NCBI RefSeq assembly: GCF_011440305.1
Contig: NZ_JAAOIW010000005.1
Span: 124,001-188,000, forward strand
Source: Paenibacillus agricola
GTDB taxonomy: Bacteria; Bacillota; Bacilli; Paenibacillales; NBRC-103111
DNA: 64,000 bases
Reading direction: 5' to 3'
In this document: piece after piece, positions 60,756-64,000 of the stretch
Position numbering within the stretch: the stretch's first letter is position 1
Layout of the letters: each line of letters opens with the position of its first letter
Translations under genes and position numbers: made by a program
The notes under the pieces: model-generated
Seen by the model: the letters and a program-made list of their open reading frames with translations, nothing else
Database searches by the model: none
Told to the model about the DNA's origin: nothing

Positions 60756-62297
60756 TTATTGCTGTTGCTGTTTTTGCTGCTGCGTTGATGGTTTTGGCTG
60801 TGTCGTTGTCGATTCAGGCTTCTCCTTTGAGGTTGAAGGCTTAACAGGCTGGGTTGCAGCTCCATCCCCTGCTTTTTTCTCCGCTGGCTTATTCGTGGTG
60901 GCTGCGGGCGCTTTGACCGCGGGCACCTCGGATACAGGCTGCTTAGCTGGAGCCGAAAGCACCTTGCCATCCTTATCAACGAGTGCATTAAAGGATATCC
61001 TTGTCATTCTGTCCATCAGCTTCGTGCCCTCCGCTTCCGGCATGCGAACTGGCTGGGCACCTTTGGTTAGCACAGGCAGCATCTGCAAGTCACACTTACG
61101 CTCCTTCGTGCATACGGCATCTAGCACCATCGTCTCCCAGGTAGCCGGCTCTGCATTTGTAGTAAATATGAAATTTCCCAGGCTGTAGGCAATCCACTTG
61201 CCTTTGTACTGCTCAAAGCCCTGTAATACATGTGGATGGCTGGCAACAACCAGATCGGCACCTTGGTCAATATATTTATGGGCAAGGTCCGTCTGCTCCT
61301 TAGCGGGTACATCCTGCCTTTCAATACCCCAGTGGGCGATGACTACAACCAGATCAGCTTCTTCGCGTGCTTTGGTGATTGCTTCCAAAGGCAGCTTCGT
61401 TGTATAGGTTTCAGCTACACCCGGCTTTTGCTTGCCAGCAAACCAGCTAGTATCGGGTACATTTCGGCTGAAGCCAAGAAATGCGACCTTGATCCCATTT
61501 TTCTCCATAATGACAGGCTTGTAGGCCTCATCGATGTTGTTGCCGGTTCCTACCCTTTTAATATCCACTTTATCTATTGCTTCCATCGTATCTCGCAATG
61601 CTTCAACTCCAAAATCCAAAATATGGTTATTGGCCGTGTTCACGAGATCTATACCTGCATCCTTGAGAGCCGGCAGCGCTGCCGCTGATGAACGATATAC
61701 GTACTCTTTAGTTTGCGCAGCTCCCCTCGTTGAGATCGGTGTTTCTAGATTGGCGACTGTAATATCGGCTTTATCCAAATACTCCTTCATATACCGGTAT
61801 GGATAATCCCAGCCATTTTTTTTCAAAAGCTCTTCGACATTGCCGGCAAACATCACATCTCCGACAAAAGTAAGCTTGATGTTCGGAATCACACTGCCAT
61901 TGTTGGCGGCAGCACTTCCGTTTAGCGATACGGCATTCCCATTTCCAGCCACTTGACTACTGCCTGCTGGGCTATTCGTGCCCACAGCACTCGACCCATC
62001 ACCTGTAGCTGCTCCTGCATCGGCTCCTGAGGCATTAACTCCTACTGCTCCGTTAGCTCCTGAAGTAGCTCCGGGCTTGTCTATACTCCCTTTAGCCGTA
62101 TTTCCGGCTACTCCCTCCTGAGCGATAACAGCTGCTGGCGGAATAGTGGAGGCTTTCTCCTCGTCTTTTCCAAACAACCAAAATAATAAATAACTAAATG
62201 AAGCTATCGTAAGAAAACCTAATATGCCGAGTGTGATCCATGTATTTCGTCTAATTTTATTAACGTCACGATGTTTGATAGCTCGAGATTCTATAAT
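60756..62297 (-). CDS. CapA-like (poly-gamma-glutamate synthesis) metallophosphatase, probable ATT start
   Basis: A CapA-family protein of 513 residues if it starts at ATT 62297. The PGA_cap domain (about 150-420) has IKLTFVGDVMFAGNVE, VANLETPIS, NTANNHILDFGVEA, VIAHWGIERQ and ASHPHVLQGFEQY, a calcineurin-like metal site. The tail is Pro/Lys/Thr/Gln-rich, ending in QQQKQQQQ. No ATG, GTG or TTG precedes the TTG at 62177, which would delete the obvious membrane anchor (WITLGILGFLTIASFSYLLF). The frame is open upstream to an ATT placed 6 nt after AAAGGAG. Relatives act in capsule or cell-wall glutamate polymer assembly; no capBC is nearby. Confidence 0.82.
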   Translation of the reverse strand: MIESRAIKHRDVNKIRRNTWITLGILGFLTIASFSYLLFWLFGKDEEKASTIPPAAVIAQEGVAGNTAKGSIDKPGATSGANGAVGVNASGADAGAATGDGSSAVGTNSPAGSSQVAGNGNAVSLNGSAAANNGSVIPNIKLTFVGDVMFAGNVEELLKKNGWDYPYRYMKEYLDKADITVANLETPISTRGAAQTKEYVYRSSAAALPALKDAGIDLVNTANNHILDFGVEALRDTMEAIDKVDIKRVGTGNNIDEAYKPVIMEKNGIKVAFLGFSRNVPDTSWFAGKQKPGVAETYTTKLPLEAITKAREEADLVVVIAHWGIERQDVPAKEQTDLAHKYIDQGADLVVASHPHVLQGFEQYKGKWIAYSLGNFIFTTNAEPATWETMVLDAVCTKERKCDLQMLPVLTKGAQPVRMPEAEGTKLMDRMTRISFNALVDKDGKVLSAPAKQPVSEVPAVKAPAATTNKPAEKKAGDGAATQPVKPSTSKEKPESTTTQPKPSTQQQKQQQQ

Positions 62298-62660
62298 GAC
62301 CTTCTCCTTTATGTAGTTGGTTCGGTGCTCTTACAATTACAAATACCCTGCTAGTATACCAAATTTATGAGCTAGAAGCATGAATCAAAACTCACAAAAA
62401 AACTCATACAAATAACAGTTGCCAAAGTTAACCAACATTTGCTATTATATCGTTTCTCTCATTTCAACGCTACATCTCACCCTCAAACAGTAACTCAATA
62501 GTTAATTTGTTATTCTAATCGGTTCGACTCGGTTCAACTTTTATCAGAGACGCTTCACACTTGTGTGTCTCTTTTCATTTAAAAGGCTTATAATGGAAGT
62601 CGTAAAGCTATAAGCTTACATGTCCAGCTTTGCTAGGCAAACTAGAAGGAGTGATCCTAC
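62298..62660. other. Intergenic region between capA and the metallophosphoesterase gene
   Basis: No gene is seen in this AT-rich stretch. It holds the capA ribosome binding site, a terminator-like hairpin (62546-62575), and the promoter area of the next gene. A short direct repeat (GGTTCGACTCGGTTCAAC region, 62520-62538) precedes the hairpin. Confidence 0.5.
62546..62575 (+). terminator. Orphan terminator-like hairpin
   Basis: AGAGAC-CACA and TGTG-GTCTCT pair and are followed by TTTTC. There is no upstream gene on this strand, so it may end a short leader or unannotated RNA starting after about 62400. Confidence 0.5.
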
Positions 62661-63416
62661 TTGGCAAAAATAGCCGTTATCTCCGATATCCACGGAAACC
62701 TCACAGCCTTAGAGGCTGTTAAAAAAGATATCCGCAAACGGCGAATCACTAGAATAATTAGCTTGGGTGATATCATCGGGAGAGGTCCACAGCCTGCGGA
62801 GTGTGTAGATCTTATACGTGAAATCTGCGAGGTCTCACTGCTGGGTAATTGGGAACATAAAATCAATCTGCCTGCTGACAATGAGGCGGTTCGGTGGCAG
62901 CAAGAACGCCTAGGTGCTGAAAGGCTGCAATACTTGGAGGAGCTGCCCTTTTCTTTCGATCTGCAAATGAGCGGCAAATGGCTCCGTTTCCTACACGCGT
63001 CTCCTCAAAGCGTATACCATCGCGTTAACCGCAGTGCTTCCAAGAAAGAAAAGCGGCAAATGTTCGAGCATACAGAAAAAACCTGGCTATCGCTTAAACC
63101 TTATGCAGACAAAAATATAGATGCAGTGGGCTATGGTGATATTCATGTCCCCTATGTACAAATGCTCAAAAACAAGGACAAGCAAGGGCTATTGCTTTTT
63201 AATACAGGAAGTGTTGGTGCGCCTTATGATGGCATTGCGCAAGCAAGCTATGTGATTCTTGAAGGAAAGCCTGATAGCAGCTTGCCGAGTGCATTCTCAG
63301 TTGCTATGGTTCGGGTACCCTACGATGTAGAAAAATTAATTCAGATTGCCGAGCAGATGAACCTGCCCAATCTTGAACGTTTTTGTTTAGAGATGCGCAG
63401 TGGATTGGAACAATAA
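62661..63416 (+). CDS. Metallophosphoesterase-fold protein with altered active-site motifs
   Basis: A 251-residue calcineurin-like protein. SDIHGNLTALEAV and LGDIIGRGPQPAECV are standard, but the GNH(D/E) block reads LGNWEHK and the final GHTH block reads GYGDIHVPY, so two usual histidines are missing (Trp and Asp in their place). RFLHASPQ keeps its histidine. It may be a specialised or weakened phosphoesterase. The TTG start lies 9 nt from AAGGAG. The MFS gene follows by 36 bp. Confidence 0.85.
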   Translation: MAKIAVISDIHGNLTALEAVKKDIRKRRITRIISLGDIIGRGPQPAECVDLIREICEVSLLGNWEHKINLPADNEAVRWQQERLGAERLQYLEELPFSFDLQMSGKWLRFLHASPQSVYHRVNRSASKKEKRQMFEHTEKTWLSLKPYADKNIDAVGYGDIHVPYVQMLKNKDKQGLLLFNTGSVGAPYDGIAQASYVILEGKPDSSLPSAFSVAMVRVPYDVEKLIQIAEQMNLPNLERFCLEMRSGLEQ

Positions 63417-63451
63417 GCTCTATAAATGTGATAGAAAAGAGGAGAACGGTT

Positions 63452-64000
63452 GTGGCTCGTTGGAAAATCAATTTGATCGTCCTAAGTATTGGGCAATTTC
63501 TGGTTATGAGCGCAATGACGATGGTCATGCCCTTTTTGCCTTTATACATTCAGGAATTAGGTGTGACCGACCCCCATCAAGTCGCTTTATGGGCCGGCTT
63601 TATATTTGCTGGTAATTTTGTTACGGCGTTTTTTTTCCAGCCGCTGTGGGGGAGGCTCTCCGACAGGTATGGCCGCAAGGTCATGCTGCTGCGTTCAGCC
63701 TTTGGTATGGCGGTCATTATGACGCTTATGGGCTTCGCCCAAAGTCCCTTACAATTGCTGTTACTCCGTATATTAAACGGAGTCATCTCCGGCTTTGCGC
63801 CTGCTGCTGTTGCCTTGGTTTCCACCAATACACCACCTGAGAAAAAAGGCTTTGCCATGGGCATCCTGCAATCCGGTGGGATCGCAGGCTCTATCCTCGG
63901 ACCGTTTATTGGCGGGCTAATGGCCGAATGGCTGGGCTTCCGCTCGATTTTTTATGTGACGGGAACACTCCTGTTCCTCGCTTCTATGGTTGCCTTATTT
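63452..64000 (+). CDS. MFS transporter, partial (C-terminus off window)
   Basis: The visible 183 residues cover about five and a half membrane helices of a drug-type major facilitator. The start is GTG with GAGGAG at 7 nt. Motif A is GRLSDRYGRKVMLL, and the segment GIAGSILGPFIGGLMAEWLG in helix 5 is motif C of drug:H+ antiporters, so export by the DHA1 group is likely. The frame is open to the window edge. Confidence 0.85.
   Translation, partial: MARWKINLIVLSIGQFLVMSAMTMVMPFLPLYIQELGVTDPHQVALWAGFIFAGNFVTAFFFQPLWGRLSDRYGRKVMLLRSAFGMAVIMTLMGFAQSPLQLLLLRILNGVISGFAPAAVALVSTNTPPEKKGFAMGILQSGGIAGSILGPFIGGLMAEWLGFRSIFYVTGTLLFLASMVALF

Noticed and set aside
60701-60988. 95-codon ORF overlapping the end of capA
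   Set aside because: It is an out-of-frame reading of the Pro/Gln-rich capA tail.
62519-62545. tRNA T-arm-like sequence (GGTTCGACTC)
   Set aside because: No acceptor stem, D-arm or anticodon arm could be placed around it.

Overview
The window reads as chromosomal DNA of a spore-forming, Gram-positive Bacillales bacterium, most likely Paenibacillus or a close relative (inference). Supporting signs are strong AGGAGG ribosome binding sites, very frequent TTG and GTG starts, a Spo0E-family protein, CshA, a GltC-like regulator, a TatA, an LtaS-type lipoteichoic acid synthase, a YtpB sesquarterpene synthase, a LplA/B/C-type sugar ABC importer and a yybP-ykoY leader. There is no rRNA, tRNA, CRISPR array, transposase or intact prophage. 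Genes lie on both strands in short operons separated by clear intrinsic terminators.

1-16.2 kb: an ammonium transporter (amtB) with a consensus promoter and a perfect TnrA/GlnR box, followed by a GlnD-like nucleotidyltransferase cut by the window edge; a MerR regulator with a YugP zinc protease; a LysR (GltC-like) regulator divergent from tpx; xylulokinase under an inverted-repeat operator; a small transaldolase; a 6S RNA gene; a DUF624 membrane protein; the CshA helicase; a DUF4178-DUF4247 pair; tatA; an MFS carrier and a secreted DUF4015 glycosidase-like protein.

16.2-31.4 kb: a GC-rich intergenic repeat block, an LtaS-like enzyme, ung with a flavin reductase, a peroxiredoxin, pfkA, a translationally coupled terpene-synthase operon, then a run of exporters on one strand (MATE/ANKH-like, MFS, and a three-gene MacB-type ABC system), a nitroreductase and MgtC.

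31.5-44.9 kb: a carbohydrate locus (GntR regulator, lipoprotein binding protein, two permeases, and a cytosolic F5/8C-CBM6-PHP hydrolase), YebC, a cold-shock protein, a methyltransferase, a TerD-vWA fusion, an orphan amidase, and a manganese-riboswitch-controlled TerC gene. The TerC operon ends exactly at a 212-bp nested palindromic element.

44.9-64 kb: a PepF peptidase with two plausible starts (exported or cytosolic), a secreted beta-propeller protein, DUF92, a GAF-HD-GYP phosphodiesterase, a fumarylacetoacetase-like enzyme, a short Spo0E-like gene, a PrsA-like membrane foldase, an AEC carrier, an AraC regulator divergent from a GH78 rhamnosidase, an LLM oxidoreductase, a CapA-like protein whose only good start appears to be ATT, a divergent metallophosphoesterase, and a truncated MFS gene at the right edge.

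No single large novel system stands out. The best leads are the cytosolic CBM-bearing PHP hydrolase with its dedicated importer, the 212-bp palindrome, the TerD-vWA orphan, the amtB-nucleotidyltransferase pair, and the unusual starts of pepF and capA.
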